Made by a program: the position numbers and the translations under genes. Source: Streptomyces stelliscabiei (GTDB lineage Bacteria > Actinomycetota > Actinomycetes > Streptomycetales > Streptomycetaceae). From it: DNA of 64,000 bases. Under the pieces are notes generated by a model. The model saw nothing but the letters and a program-made list of their open reading frames with translations. It searched no databases and had not been told where the DNA came from. The DNA is taken from contig NZ_JADBGF010000001.1 in assembly GCF_014873495.1 (NCBI RefSeq), forward strand, positions 558,001 through 622,000. The letters are read 5' to 3'. Shown one piece after another: positions 34,642 through 43,424 of the stretch; within the stretch, counting starts at the first letter, position 1, and every line of letters begins with the position of its first letter.

Positions 34642-35583
34642 TCAGCTGACGGTGATCGTGGGGTGGGGGGATTCGTCGACGTGGAGGGTGAAGATGTCGG
34701 GGCGGGCGTAGTGGCCGGTGATGTCGAGGTCGAAGCGGGCCCGGGTCAGGTCGTCGAGATCGAGTTCGGCGGTCAGGATGCCCTCGCCGTCACGCAAGGG
34801 GCCGGCCAGCACCTCGCCGAGCGGGGAGACGATGACGGAGCCGCCGCCGATCAGGACTGTGTCCGGTTCGTCGCCCTGGACAGGGTGGAGGTCGGCCGGC
34901 AGAGCATCGCGGCGCAGGTACTGGGCGGCACTGAGGACGAAGCAGCGGCCTTCCAGAGCGATGTGACGCATGGTGGCCTGCCAGGCGTCACGGTCGTCGA
35001 CGGTAGGGGCACACCACAGGTCCACGCCCTTGGCGTACATCGCCGTACGCAAGAGCGGCATGTAGTTCTCCCAGCAGATGGCGGCGCCGAGGCGGGCATT
35101 GCCGGTGTCGACGACGGGGAGGGTGGAGCCGTCACCCTGGCCCCACAGGTAGCGCTCGGCGGCAGTGGGCATCAGCTTGCGGTGCAGGCTGATGTAGCCG
35201 TCGGGACCGAAGAAGAGCGCGACGCAGTACAGCGAGCCGCCCTGGCGCTCGACCGCGCCGATCACCGCGTGACAACCCAGCTCGCGGGTGACCGCGGCCA
35301 GTTGTTCGACCTCCGGGCCGGGAATCTCGATGGCCGCAGCGTGGTAGCGGCGGAAGAGGTCGCGGCCGGCCGGGGTGCGGCTGCCGACCGTGATGCCGAA
35401 GTCCAGCCCCTTCGGGTAGCCGCCGAGGAACGCCTCGGGGAGAACGACGACCTCGGCACCCCGGCTGTTTCCCTCGCGGACGAGCTCCTCAGCCCTGGCC
35501 AGTGCGGCCGGGGTGTCGAACAACGGGACAGCCGCCTGGGCGACGGCGACTGTCATGGTGCGACGGGCTACAGAAGAGGTCAT
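34642..35583 (-). CDS. Nitrilase (carbon-nitrogen hydrolase family)
   Basis: 313 residues from ATG 35583; ATG 35556 is the alternative. A start further upstream would enter the putative operator. The catalytic triad is complete: Glu in LPEAFLGGYPKG, Lys in HRKLMPTAAER and Cys in GAAICWENYMPLLR. WCAPTVDDRDAW and RCFVLSAAQYLRR follow the usual nitrilase order. It hydrolyses an organic nitrile to acid and ammonia; the substrate range (arylacetonitrile, cyanide or aliphatic) cannot be told. The adjacent divergent LysR gene, now broken, was probably its regulator. Confidence 0.92.
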   Translation of the reverse strand: MTSSVARRTMTVAVAQAAVPLFDTPAALARAEELVREGNSRGAEVVVLPEAFLGGYPKGLDFGITVGSRTPAGRDLFRRYHAAAIEIPGPEVEQLAAVTRELGCHAVIGAVERQGGSLYCVALFFGPDGYISLHRKLMPTAAERYLWGQGDGSTLPVVDTGNARLGAAICWENYMPLLRTAMYAKGVDLWCAPTVDDRDAWQATMRHIALEGRCFVLSAAQYLRRDALPADLHPVQGDEPDTVLIGGGSVIVSPLGEVLAGPLRDGEGILTAELDLDDLTRARFDLDITGHYARPDIFTLHVDESPHPTITVS

Positions 35584-35624
35584 GCCGTCGACGGTAGAAA
35601 CCGCGACACGCATCAAGCAAACCA

Positions 35625-35638
35625 ATCATCACGATGAT
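35625..35638. promoter_or_regulatory. Inverted repeat between nitrilase and LysR genes
   Basis: ATCATC-AC-GATGAT overlaps the LysR start region and lies about 40 bases upstream of the nitrilase start. The position and symmetry suit autoregulation by a LysR protein, which is now a pseudogene. Confidence 0.4.
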
Positions 35639-36018
35639 CGACATTGATGAAGCCGAATTCAGGAGGGCTGACCTCGATCTGCTGGTCGTCTTCGCGGCAC
35701 TCTTGCGCGAGCGCAGCGTCACCCGGGCCGCCGCCCTGCATCTGAGGCAGGACGCGGCCAGTGCCGCCCCTTCGACGCGGCCACCGCGCGGCGCGCCTTC
35801 ACACTGGGCATGTCCGACGACATCGAAGCCGCCCCATGTCGGACGACATCGAAGCCGCCCTGTCGCCTCGCCTGCTGGCCGCGACGGCGCAACTGCCCGC
35901 CAGCCGGTTCACCGTACGGCAGGCGAGCCACAACGCCGTCGCCCCCACGTTCGACCGCGGCGAGGTCGACCTCGGCCTGGCCGCCGCCCCCGCGCACGGC
36001 GCCGACCACCGCGACGTC
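35634..36018 (+). pseudogene. LysR-family regulator, deleted and frameshifted
   Basis: From ATG 35634 the first 30 codons are a good LysR start (ADLDLLVVFAALLRERSVTRAAALHL). Most of the helix-turn-helix and linker is then missing, and the similarity resumes in another frame at FDAATARRAFTLGMSDDIE, in the effector domain. A 26-base direct duplication (35810-35835 and 35836-35861, one mismatch inside the unit) shifts the frame again before LSPRLLAATAQLPASRF and FDRGEVDLGLAAAP. The gene cannot make a working regulator. Confidence 0.8.
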
Positions 36019-37032
36019 TCAGCCGTTGTCCGACACCATCGAGACCACGACCTTGCCGGCCTTGGTACGGCCCTGCTCGACGTACGCCATCGCCTCAAGG
36101 GTCTGGTCGAAGGGGAAGGTGCTGTCGATGACCGGGCGGAGCTTTCCGCTGTCGTAGAGGGCGCCGAGTTTGCGCAGCTGGGAGCCGCTGGCCTGCATGA
36201 AGAGGAACTCGTAGCGCACGCCCAGAGCCTTGGCCTGCTTGCGGATCTTGCGGCTGAGCGTGTTCATGACCAAGCCCAGGACGGAGGGGGCGCCGAGCTG
36301 CTTGGCGAAACCGGCGTCGGGTGGGCCGACGACACTGATGGCCAGGCCGCCGGGCTTCAGTACGGTCAGTGACTTCTCGAGGTTCGCCCCGCCCAGGGAG
36401 TCCAGCACCAGGTCGTAGCCCGAGAGCACCTTGGAGAAGTCTTCCTTGGTGTAGTCGACGACGACGTCGGCACCGAGGCTCCTGACCAACTCCTCGGACC
36501 TGGTGTTCGCGGTCGTCGCCACCGTGGCGCCGAGATGCTTGGCGAGCTGGATGACCGTCGACCCGAGGCCGCCGGCTCCGGCGTGGACGAGCACTTTCTG
36601 CCCCTGGTTCACGTGCGCGCGCTCGACGAGGATCTGCCAGGCGGTCAGGGCCACCAGCGGCACCGCGGCCGCCTCCTCCAGGGAGAGTGAGGCCGGCTTG
36701 GGGGCGACATCGTCCGCGTCGATCGCGATGAACTCCGCGAAGCCCCCGACCCGCAGGTCGCGCGGGCGGGCGTAGATCTCGTCGCCGACCTTGAGACCGT
36801 GTACGGCGGAGCCGACCTGTGTCACGACGCCTGCCACGTCGTGGCCGAGCACGAACGGGCGCTTGTACTTCAGGATCTGCTTGAACTCCCCGTTGCGGAC
36901 CATCTTGTCCAGCGGGTTGATGCTGGCGGCGCTCACTCTGACCAGAACGTCACGGGCCCCGACGGTGGGCTCGGGTATGTCTGCGGCACGGACGCCGTCC
37001 TTGCCGTACTTCTCGACGACGAATGCCTTCAT
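36019..37032 (-). CDS. NADP-dependent quinone oxidoreductase-like protein (zinc-free MDR family)
   Basis: 337 residues. It is a medium-chain dehydrogenase/reductase lacking the catalytic and structural zinc cysteines, with SAASINPLDKMVRNGEF, GHDVAGVV, the NADPH-binding AGAGGLGSTVIQLAKHLGA and the late LKPGGLAISVVGPP. It resembles Qor/YhdH-type enol or quinone reductases. It is divergent from the HxlR regulator gene at 37190, a frequent pairing in which HxlR controls the reductase in response to electrophiles or quinones. Its stop lies at the edge of the LysR remnant. Confidence 0.88.
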   Translation of the reverse strand: MKAFVVEKYGKDGVRAADIPEPTVGARDVLVRVSAASINPLDKMVRNGEFKQILKYKRPFVLGHDVAGVVTQVGSAVHGLKVGDEIYARPRDLRVGGFAEFIAIDADDVAPKPASLSLEEAAAVPLVALTAWQILVERAHVNQGQKVLVHAGAGGLGSTVIQLAKHLGATVATTANTRSEELVRSLGADVVVDYTKEDFSKVLSGYDLVLDSLGGANLEKSLTVLKPGGLAISVVGPPDAGFAKQLGAPSVLGLVMNTLSRKIRKQAKALGVRYEFLFMQASGSQLRKLGALYDSGKLRPVIDSTFPFDQTLEAMAYVEQGRTKAGKVVVSMVSDNG

Positions 37033-37150
37033 GACGGCAGCCTTTCTACGTAGGTGTCTCGGCGGTCGGCGTGATTCTCCGAGGATCCCCTGCGCGCCCG
37101 TTTCTCGCGTGCGGCCGGGTTGATGTGCCGCTCATGACGCTACTCGCTGA

Positions 37151-37183
37151 GTATAGAAAAGTAAACTTAGGTGAGGTTAGACT
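37151..37183. promoter_or_regulatory. AT-rich control region between the oxidoreductase and HxlR genes
   Basis: This short low-GC island contains GTATAGAAAAGTAAACTTAG and the neighbouring repeats AACTTAGGT and GAGGTTAGA. It is the only AT-rich stretch in the gap and ends close to the HxlR start, so it probably holds the promoters and an HxlR operator. The TTAGGT half resembles part of actinobacterial iron boxes, but the symmetry is missing. Confidence 0.4.
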
Positions 37184-37189
37184 CCCCCC

Positions 37190-37699
37190 ATGGATGCAAC
37201 GACCGAAGCTCTGCAGGACACCGACGTGGACCCCCGCCTCGACCGGGACACGTCGAACTGCTCGATCGCCCGGACCCTTGAGGTCGTGGGCGAGAAGTGG
37301 ACGATCCTGATTTTGCGCGAGGTCTGGTACGGCTCATCCCGGTTCACCGAGTTCGAACGCGTCCTCGGCTGCCCTCGCAACCTCCTCGCCGCCCGACTTC
37401 GGATGCTCGTGGAAGAGGGGATCCTGACCACCGAGACCTACAAGGAGCCTGGCTCGCGGAGCCGGCTGAAATACGTGATCACCCCCAAGGGCATGGATCT
37501 GGTCCCGGCCGTGATGGGGCTCCTGCAGTGGGGCGACCGCTACCGCGCCGACTCGGAGGGCCCGGCCATGCTGTCCCGGCACCGTGGATGCGGCGCACAC
37601 GTCGACGCCCAGATCCGCTGCGACCGGGGCCACGCCGTACAGCCGGAAGACATCGAGAGCACCCCCGGCCCCGCCTTCCGCCTCAAGCCCGCCGAGTGA
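37190..37699 (+). CDS. HxlR-family transcriptional regulator
   Basis: 169 residues. The HxlR winged helix starts at CSIARTLEVVGEKWTILILREVWYG, continues with RFTEFERVLGCPRNLLAARLRMLVEEGIL and ends with the wing LKYVITPKGMDL. The Cys before the first helix is the one used for redox or electrophile sensing in several family members. A C-terminal extension with Cys-x-His-like residues (HRGCGAHVDAQIRCDRGH) may bind metal. It faces the oxidoreductase gene and presumably regulates it. Confidence 0.9.
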   Translation: MDATTEALQDTDVDPRLDRDTSNCSIARTLEVVGEKWTILILREVWYGSSRFTEFERVLGCPRNLLAARLRMLVEEGILTTETYKEPGSRSRLKYVITPKGMDLVPAVMGLLQWGDRYRADSEGPAMLSRHRGCGAHVDAQIRCDRGHAVQPEDIESTPGPAFRLKPAE

Positions 37700-37765
37700 G
37701 CTGAGCGCGGTGGTGCCCGGAACGCGTGATGGGCTCAGCCTGCCGGGAGGCACTCGCTCCGTAAT

Positions 37766-37788
37766 GCCCGGCCTGGTGAGAGCCGGGC
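37766..37788 (+). terminator. Terminator after the HxlR gene
   Basis: The arms GCCCGGC and GCCGGGC with a 9-base loop, followed by TTTG, lie 66 bases after the HxlR stop. The following 600 bases to 38390 hold no gene I can support. Confidence 0.6.
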
Positions 37789-38389
37789 TTTGCGTGGCCG
37801 ACGCGGCGGGACGTCGAGCACCTGCGACGGTCGTACGCGGGGTGTACGGTCCGCGCAGCGCCCAGGACCCTTGCCCGCACCAGGAGCGGGCGAGGCCACA
37901 CAGTCTCGGCCACCCCCACCATTGCCCGGAGGCCTGAGGCCCCAGCCCTCAATCCATCGGGATCACGTACCTCGCCGGGTCGCCTCCGGGCGGGCTTTGT
38001 CACGTCCTGGCAGTGCTGACTACGAGGCCGACCTGGCCGAGCGCTGGGGATGGGGATGGTTCGACCGAGCGACACTGCGCCGAACGCTGACCTCGTCGCC
38101 CCCTTCACCGCGTTCGGGAACACCCTGACCCTGGTTCCTGTCACGTAGGGCCGGACTCGGCGCAGTCGCCGCCGCCACGGGGCTCGACGTCGAGTACCGG
38201 CTCGGCACATGTCATCGGCAGCGACGTCCTTGTGCTGTGACGTTCGACCACACCGGCAGAGGGGCGTCGGTGTTGGCGGTCGGTTCCTCTTTGGGTCCGG
38301 TGGCCGTGATCGCGCGGTTCGGCACGGAGGCCAGGGCCCCGGTCGGCCCGAGGCCACGGCGCCCGTCGCATCACCGGCTGAAGCCGCCG

Positions 38390-38805
38390 AGTCGGGCGTT
38401 CGCCGCCTCGGCGAAGCGACAGCTCATGGAGTCCGTGGAGGACGCCCACATGGACACCGCCCCACCGCTCGTGGCACTGCATCGCGTCACGGCGAACGTA
38501 CTGCGGTTCAAGAGCATCTGGCGGTTCACCCTCGGCCACCCCCTGGCCGACACCCCCTCACCGCGGCGATCTGCTCCGAGATCAACGCCGGCGCCCTCGA
38601 GTTCTTCGCCCGGGCCCAGCGCGAAGGGCTCCTCGCCCCGGACACCGACCTGATGTGGGCGCGACGGGCCTACTACGCCCTCTTGGACGAGGCCCAGCAC
38701 GGAGGCGGCGCGAATCTGGGCCCGGAGCAGGTCCGGGAGAACGCGGACGCACTGGCCACACTCGTCGTGGACACGTTTCTGCGCGGCGTGGGCCCCCACG
38801 ACTGA
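38390..38805 (+). pseudogene. TetR-family regulator remnant
   Basis: The C-terminal TetR domain survives in two frames. AFAASAKRQLMESVEDAHMDTAPPLVALHRV and the following helix read in one frame up to about 38555. The rest (LTAAICSEINAGALEFFARAQREGLL, YYALLDEAQHGG, LATLVVDTFLRGV) reads in another, ending at 38805. The DNA-binding domain is missing. Truncation and frameshift make it nonfunctional. Confidence 0.65.
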
Positions 38806-38963
38806 ACCGCCCGGCCGACGGCCCACCTCTCCCCTGGTCCTCCACCGCTTCCCGGGCGACCGCGGACCGTGCCTCGGCACGCCTCAGGAGGACCAGGTGC
38901 GCCATTGATCGAGGGTCATACCGAAGACCGGACTCCCCGCCCACACCTCGAAACCGGGCGGGA

Positions 38964-39791
38964 TCAGGCCGGGTCGACGAATATGTCGAGCGCGAGAGCG
39001 CCCTCGAAGCCGGCAGGGCTGTAGGCGGTCAGGTCGGTGACGCCTTCGTCGCGCAGGACGTCGTCGTCGATGAACAGGTTGGCGGTGCACGTGCGCGCGT
39101 CACGCGTCAGGACGGCGTACGCGGCGTCGGCCATGATCTGCGGACTGCGGGCCTGCCCGGCGCCGCCGACCACGTTGCGTACGGCGGCTGTGTCGATCAG
39201 GGTGCGCGGCCACAGCGAGTTGGCGGCGATGCCGTCGGCGGCGAGTTCCTCGGCGAGCCCGATGGTGCACAGACTCATCCCGTACTTCGACAGCGTGTAA
39301 CCGAGATGCTTGCCCACCCAGTGCGGCGCGAGGTTCAAGGGCGGCGAGAGGGTGAGGATGTGCGGGTTGGCCGCCGCACGCAGGTGCGGGACCGCGGCCT
39401 TGCTCAGCAGGAACGTGCCACGTGTGTTGATGTCCTGCATCAGGTCGTACCGCTTCATCTCCAGTTGCTCGGACGACGAAAGGTCGATCGCGCTGGCGTT
39501 GTTCACCACGATGTCGATGCCACCGAAGGCACCGACCGCGGCGTTGACGGCGCTACGCACGTCGTCCTCGTTGCGGACGTCTCCGACGACGGCCAGCCCC
39601 TTGCCGCCCGCACGCCCGACCTCTTCGACCGCGGTGTGGACCGTGCCTTCGAGTTTCGGATGCGGTACGGCGGTCTTGGCGAGCATCACCACGTTCGCAC
39701 CGTCGCGGGCCGCGCGCAGGGCGATGGCGAGTCCGATGCCTCGACTGCCGCCCGACATCAGAACGGTCCTGCCGGCCAGTGTCCGTGTCAT
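38964..39791 (-). CDS. Short-chain dehydrogenase (HSDL2/citronellol dehydrogenase-like)
   Basis: 275 residues from ATG 39791 with GGAGG upstream. The cofactor motif is SGGSRGIGLAIALRAARDGA. The extended loop KTAVPHPKLEGTVHTAVEEV is typical of the HSDL2/AtuB-like subgroup. NNASAIDL and YTLSKYGM give the catalytic elements. It is divergent from the acyl-CoA dehydrogenase across a 63-base gap. The pair suggests oxidation of a branched or terpenoid alcohol followed by acyl-CoA oxidation, but this is inferred. Confidence 0.87.
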   Translation of the reverse strand: MTRTLAGRTVLMSGGSRGIGLAIALRAARDGANVVMLAKTAVPHPKLEGTVHTAVEEVGRAGGKGLAVVGDVRNEDDVRSAVNAAVGAFGGIDIVVNNASAIDLSSSEQLEMKRYDLMQDINTRGTFLLSKAAVPHLRAAANPHILTLSPPLNLAPHWVGKHLGYTLSKYGMSLCTIGLAEELAADGIAANSLWPRTLIDTAAVRNVVGGAGQARSPQIMADAAYAVLTRDARTCTANLFIDDDVLRDEGVTDLTAYSPAGFEGALALDIFVDPA

Positions 39792-39821
39792 GGTCGAACC
39801 TCCAGAATCGATTGATGAACT

Positions 39822-39846
39822 AATGATACGCGGTACGAATGATATG
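39822..39846. promoter_or_regulatory. Direct repeats in the SDR/acyl-CoA dehydrogenase divergent promoter
   Basis: AATGATACG (39822) and AATGATATG (39838), 16 bases apart, lie in an AT-rich stretch just before the acyl-CoA dehydrogenase ATG at 39855, which has no clear ribosome-binding site. They could be operator half-sites, for instance for the MarR protein encoded at 41214. Confidence 0.35.
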
Positions 39847-39854
39847 GTCCGCGC

Positions 39855-41081
39855 ATGAAATTCACTGCAGTACGCCAGAGCGACCGGCTCTACCACGAGC
39901 TCCTCGCCACCGAAGAGACCCGGTCCGTACGCGCCGCCGTGCGGCGGATCGCGGAGCACGAGGTGGCACCCCACGCCGCGGCGATCGCGAACGGCGACGA
40001 GCGCACGGACGGCTTCCCCCGGCAGGTGTTCGACGCGCTCGCATCAGCGGGGGTCTTCCGGATCCCCTTCCCGGGCGAGGTCGGCGGCGACGGCCTGATC
40101 CACCCGGCGACCGGCACCGCCGCGGCGATCGAGGAACTGGCCTACTACTCCAGCAGCGTCGCGGCCGTCTTCGACGTGCACTGCATCCTGGCGGGCAACG
40201 CCCTTCGCCAGGGCACCGAGGAGCAGCAGCAGCGCTGGCTGCCCAAGGTCGCACAGGGCTCGGTGGTCGGCGCGTTCGCCACCACCGAGCCGGACGCCTC
40301 AAGTGACCTGTCTCCGCAGGCCGTTCGGACCGAGGCCGTGCGCACCGGGGCCGGTTGGGTGCTGAACGGCCACAAGAGGTGGATCTCCAACTCGCCCGTG
40401 GCCGCCTTCGTGGTGGTTCTCGCCCGCACCGGCGAGCGGCTGAGCATGTTCATCGTCGACACGGCGCTTCCGGGCGTTCAAGTCGGCCTCGCCGACCGGA
40501 AGATGGGCAACCGCGGCCAGCTCACCGCGGACATCCGCTTCACGGATGTGCACCTGTCCGAGGACGACCTCCTCGGCGGCACCGAGGGACACGGACTGCG
40601 CCACGCGCTGTCCACGCTGACGTACGGCCGGATCGGTATCGCGGCCGCCGGGGTCGGCATGGCGCAGGCCGCCTTCGACCACACCGTGGCCCACCTGTCG
40701 ACGCGGCACGCCTTCGGCAAGCCGGTGGCCGCCAACCAGCACTGGCAGTTCCTGCTCGCCGAGCGGGCCACCGAGATCGACAACGCCCGCACCCTCGTCA
40801 CCAAGGCCGCCCTGCGCCTGGACGCCGGCAACCCGTCCCCGGAACCTGAGGCCGCGATGGCGAAGTACTACGCCACCAAGCTGTCGGTGGACATGGCGCG
40901 CGACGCCGTCCAGGCTTTCGGAGGCCTCGGCTTCGCCCGCGAACTGGGTGCCGATGGCAGCGCCGGCCCTGTCGAGGCGATCTACCGGGACAGCAAGATC
41001 GGCGAGATCTACGAGGGCACCAACGAGATCCAGAAGTGGGTCATCGCCCGGCAGATCTTCGGTCGGGCGGTCGTCGGCTGA
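39855..41081 (+). CDS. Acyl-CoA dehydrogenase
   Basis: 408 residues. It has an N-terminal helical domain, the FAD/substrate middle domain with FATTEPDASSDL and a KRWISNSPVAAF-type strand, and the C-terminal helical domain with YGRIGIAAAGVGMAQAAFD, RHAFGKPVAANQ and AVQAFGGLGF. The IYEGTNEIQ motif holds the catalytic Glu position. It is an FAD-dependent alpha,beta-desaturase of acyl-CoA thioesters; chain preference is unknown. It lies between the divergent SDR and a same-strand MarR gene. Confidence 0.92.
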   Translation: MKFTAVRQSDRLYHELLATEETRSVRAAVRRIAEHEVAPHAAAIANGDERTDGFPRQVFDALASAGVFRIPFPGEVGGDGLIHPATGTAAAIEELAYYSSSVAAVFDVHCILAGNALRQGTEEQQQRWLPKVAQGSVVGAFATTEPDASSDLSPQAVRTEAVRTGAGWVLNGHKRWISNSPVAAFVVVLARTGERLSMFIVDTALPGVQVGLADRKMGNRGQLTADIRFTDVHLSEDDLLGGTEGHGLRHALSTLTYGRIGIAAAGVGMAQAAFDHTVAHLSTRHAFGKPVAANQHWQFLLAERATEIDNARTLVTKAALRLDAGNPSPEPEAAMAKYYATKLSVDMARDAVQAFGGLGFARELGADGSAGPVEAIYRDSKIGEIYEGTNEIQKWVIARQIFGRAVVG

Positions 41082-41213
41082 CGGCTCCCGCATTCCCTGC
41101 CCTTGCGAGCCCAGCTCCTGCGCACCCAGATCGCTGCCCCGGTCCGACCACGTCAGGTCGCCTCGTACGATGGACCCGACGATACGCAGGGCTGACCATA
41201 GGCGGGATGAACG

Positions 41214-41708
41214 ATGTCCGAGGCTCCGCTGGTACCGGGGACAGTGGCCGAACACACCATCTGCCTGCTGGTCAAGCTCGGGCAGGTGGCCTTCAGGATC
41301 GCCGAGGACGGCATCAGCGGTACCGGCCTGCGCGTGCGCCACTACAGCGTCCTGCAGGCCCTGGCCGACAACGGAGCCATGCCGCAACTGGCTCTCGGCT
41401 CGTTCCTGCGCATCGACCCGGCGACGATGGTGACGAGTCTCGACGATCTGGAGCGGGCCGGATACGCCGAGCGGACACGCGATCCGCAGGACCGACGCCG
41501 CTACGCCGTCGACATCACCGACGACGGGCGCAAGGTCCTGGCCGATCTCAACCGCACCCTCGTCGGCCTCGACAGCGAAACCCTCGCCGACCTGGACACC
41601 ACTGAACGACACTCGCTGCACGCCCTGCTCAGCAGCCTCGCCGAGAGTCCCGCTCTCACGTCCATGTTCGACGCCGTCCGCGAGAAGAGCAGCGCGAAGA
41701 GGACGTAA
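41214..41708 (+). CDS. MarR-family transcriptional regulator
   Basis: 164 residues. It has a dimerisation helix, then LRVRHYSVLQALADNGAMPQLALGSFLRIDPATMVTSLDDLERAGYAERTRDPQDRRRYAVDITDDGR, a typical MarR winged helix including the Asp-Pro-x-Asp-Arg-Arg wing. It probably controls the adjacent acyl-CoA dehydrogenase and SDR genes. A run of eight A follows the stop codon. Confidence 0.9.
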   Translation: MSEAPLVPGTVAEHTICLLVKLGQVAFRIAEDGISGTGLRVRHYSVLQALADNGAMPQLALGSFLRIDPATMVTSLDDLERAGYAERTRDPQDRRRYAVDITDDGRKVLADLNRTLVGLDSETLADLDTTERHSLHALLSSLAESPALTSMFDAVREKSSAKRT

Positions 41709-41821
41709 AAAAAAGGGGGTCGCAAACAGCACCTCAGTCTGGCGAGGCTTCCAGCTGTGCCGTGAGCGCGCCCCGGGCCGGAAGGTCGTCCATGCGCTGC
41801 GACGGCACCGGTTGCCGTTGC

Positions 41822-42673
41822 TCAGCGGCGGTACGCGGCTGTCGCGATCTCGGTGAAGGATCGGATCAACGGATTGGTGTCGCCTTCGTTCCACACCGCC
41901 ACCACTCGGCTCGGCGCCATGTCGATCAGCGGTACCACGGCCAACTCCGTGGGCAGATCGTGTCCGAGCGGGGCCAGGCCGACCGTGCCGTTCCACAACA
42001 CCGCCTGCAGGCATTCCTGGACGGCGCGCACCACGGGGCCCTCGCGCGGCCTGCCGCCGTTCCAGTACGACTGCCAGTCGGGGTCGGTCCCCTGCGGGAA
42101 CTGAAACCAGCGGCGGTCGCTCAGGTCGACCAGCCGCAGCCGGTCGCAGCGAGCCAGCGAATCGTCGGCCCGCAGGACCGCGCCGACCTGATCGGTCCGC
42201 AGCACACGCACCGTCAGGGCGGTCTCGTCGAACGGCGCTCGAGTCAGGGCGACGTCGACCAGTCCGGCGCGCAGCCCGCACGTCGGGTCGGTCAGATCGG
42301 TGTCGCGGATACGAATCTCGATGCCGGGGTGGCGCCGACGGAAGGCAGCGGCCAGCCTGGTCACTCCTGGGTCGGTGCCGTCACCCAGGATGCCGACGGT
42401 GAGGGTCGTGACGCCGGCCGCCGCGCTCACACGTTCACGGACGCGGTCGGCATGGGCGAGCAGGGCCCGCGCCTCGTCGAGCAGCACCCTGCCCACCGGT
42501 GTGAGCAGGACGCCCGCAGGCGAGCGGGTGAACAGCAGGGCCCCGACCTCGGCCTCCAGCTGCTTGATCGCCCGGCTCAGCGGCGGCTGGCTCAGGTGCA
42601 GTCGGGTGGCGGCCCGACCGAAGTGGAGTTCCTCGGCGACCGATACGAAGTAGCGCAAGATCCGTAGCTCCAC
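41822..42673 (-). CDS. LysR-family transcriptional regulator
   Basis: 283 residues from the GTG at 42673 (GTG GAG CTA CGG). The N-terminus ELRILRYFVSVAEELHFGRAATRLHLSQPPLSRAIKQLEAEVG is a textbook LysR helix-turn-helix, and the rest is the two-lobed effector domain. It is divergent from the cupin gene at 42755, with a perfect LysR box between them. Confidence 0.93.
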   Translation of the reverse strand: MELRILRYFVSVAEELHFGRAATRLHLSQPPLSRAIKQLEAEVGALLFTRSPAGVLLTPVGRVLLDEARALLAHADRVRERVSAAAGVTTLTVGILGDGTDPGVTRLAAAFRRRHPGIEIRIRDTDLTDPTCGLRAGLVDVALTRAPFDETALTVRVLRTDQVGAVLRADDSLARCDRLRLVDLSDRRWFQFPQGTDPDWQSYWNGGRPREGPVVRAVQECLQAVLWNGTVGLAPLGHDLPTELAVVPLIDMAPSRVVAVWNEGDTNPLIRSFTEIATAAYRR

Positions 42674-42680
42674 CCTGCAA

Positions 42681-42699
42681 CGATACCCAGCAGGTATCG
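42681..42699. promoter_or_regulatory. LysR-type operator (T-N11-A) between LysR and cupin genes
   Basis: The perfect inverted repeat CGATACC-CAGCA-GGTATCG contains T-N11-A (T at 42684, A at 42696). It lies 8 bases upstream of the LysR start and about 55 bases upstream of the cupin start, the usual place for autoregulation plus control of the divergent gene. Confidence 0.75.
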
Positions 42700-42754
42700 G
42701 CGCGGTGGGATAGGTCTTGGACACCGACCGAGCCCTCGCGGTGCACTCGTGAGC

Positions 42755-43249
42755 ATGACCGAAGAAGCCAGTACCAGCGAGCCGCAGGCCGACCCCGCCG
42801 TATCGGTGGTGGGTCCCGGCGACGGCGAGACGATCGTTCTCGGCACCACACGGATGCGCGTTCTGGAGGACGGAAGCCACACCGGGCACCGCCTCGCGAT
42901 CGCCGAGTCCGTCCTCGCCCCGCACACCCCGGGTCCGCCCCAGCACCGCCACGCCCGACACGACGAGGGCTTCTACATCCTTTCCGGCACCGTGCGTTTC
43001 ACCGTCGGGGACGAGGACCACGACGCCAGCGCAGGCACGCTCGTGACGGTTCCGCCCGGTACCCCCCACACCTTCGCCAACCGGACCGACCAACCCGCCG
43101 TCATGCTGAGCACCTTCACTCCCGACCTGTACGTGCAGTACTTCCGGGACCTGCAGGACGTGCTCGCCGACGGCCGGCAGCCGACGCCACAGGCCGGCAT
43201 CGACACGATGAACCGCTACGCGACCGAGCCCGCCACCGAACCTGCCTGA
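42755..43249 (+). CDS. Cupin-domain protein
   Basis: 164 residues from ATG 42755; a GTG two codons before is possible. It is a single conserved barrel with metal-ligand motif 1 (HRHARHDEGFYILSG) and motif 2 (VTVPPGTPHTFANR), so it should bind a divalent metal. It is related to quercetin dioxygenase-like small cupins; the substrate is unknown. Expression is probably controlled by the divergent LysR. Confidence 0.88.
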   Translation: MTEEASTSEPQADPAVSVVGPGDGETIVLGTTRMRVLEDGSHTGHRLAIAESVLAPHTPGPPQHRHARHDEGFYILSGTVRFTVGDEDHDASAGTLVTVPPGTPHTFANRTDQPAVMLSTFTPDLYVQYFRDLQDVLADGRQPTPQAGIDTMNRYATEPATEPA

Positions 43250-43253
43250 AGCC

Positions 43254-43273
43254 GCCGGGCCGCGCGGCCCGGC
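43254..43273 (+). terminator. GC palindrome after the cupin gene
   Basis: GCCGGGCCGC and GCGGCCCGGC form a perfect 20-base palindrome beginning 5 bases after the cupin stop. Confidence 0.55.
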
Positions 43274-43424
43274 GCTCCCTCCGACCGACCGGCGGGGCCG
43301 TTGCGCTTCGGCCTTTTGTCGGGGTCCGAGCTCCTCGGACGACGGACCGGGCTTCTCCAGGGCTCCTCTGGCATTCGAAGCAATCGACGGGGCGCCGGGA
43401 GCCGGTGGCCCACGAACGGGAACT

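Noticed and set aside
37160..37183. Iron-box (DmdR-type) operator upstream of the HxlR gene
   Set aside because: Only the TTAGGT half resembles it; the inverted second half is missing and neither gene is iron-related.
41708..41717. Run of eight A after the MarR gene as an intrinsic terminator
   Set aside because: No hairpin precedes it and the tract would be A, not U, in the MarR transcript.
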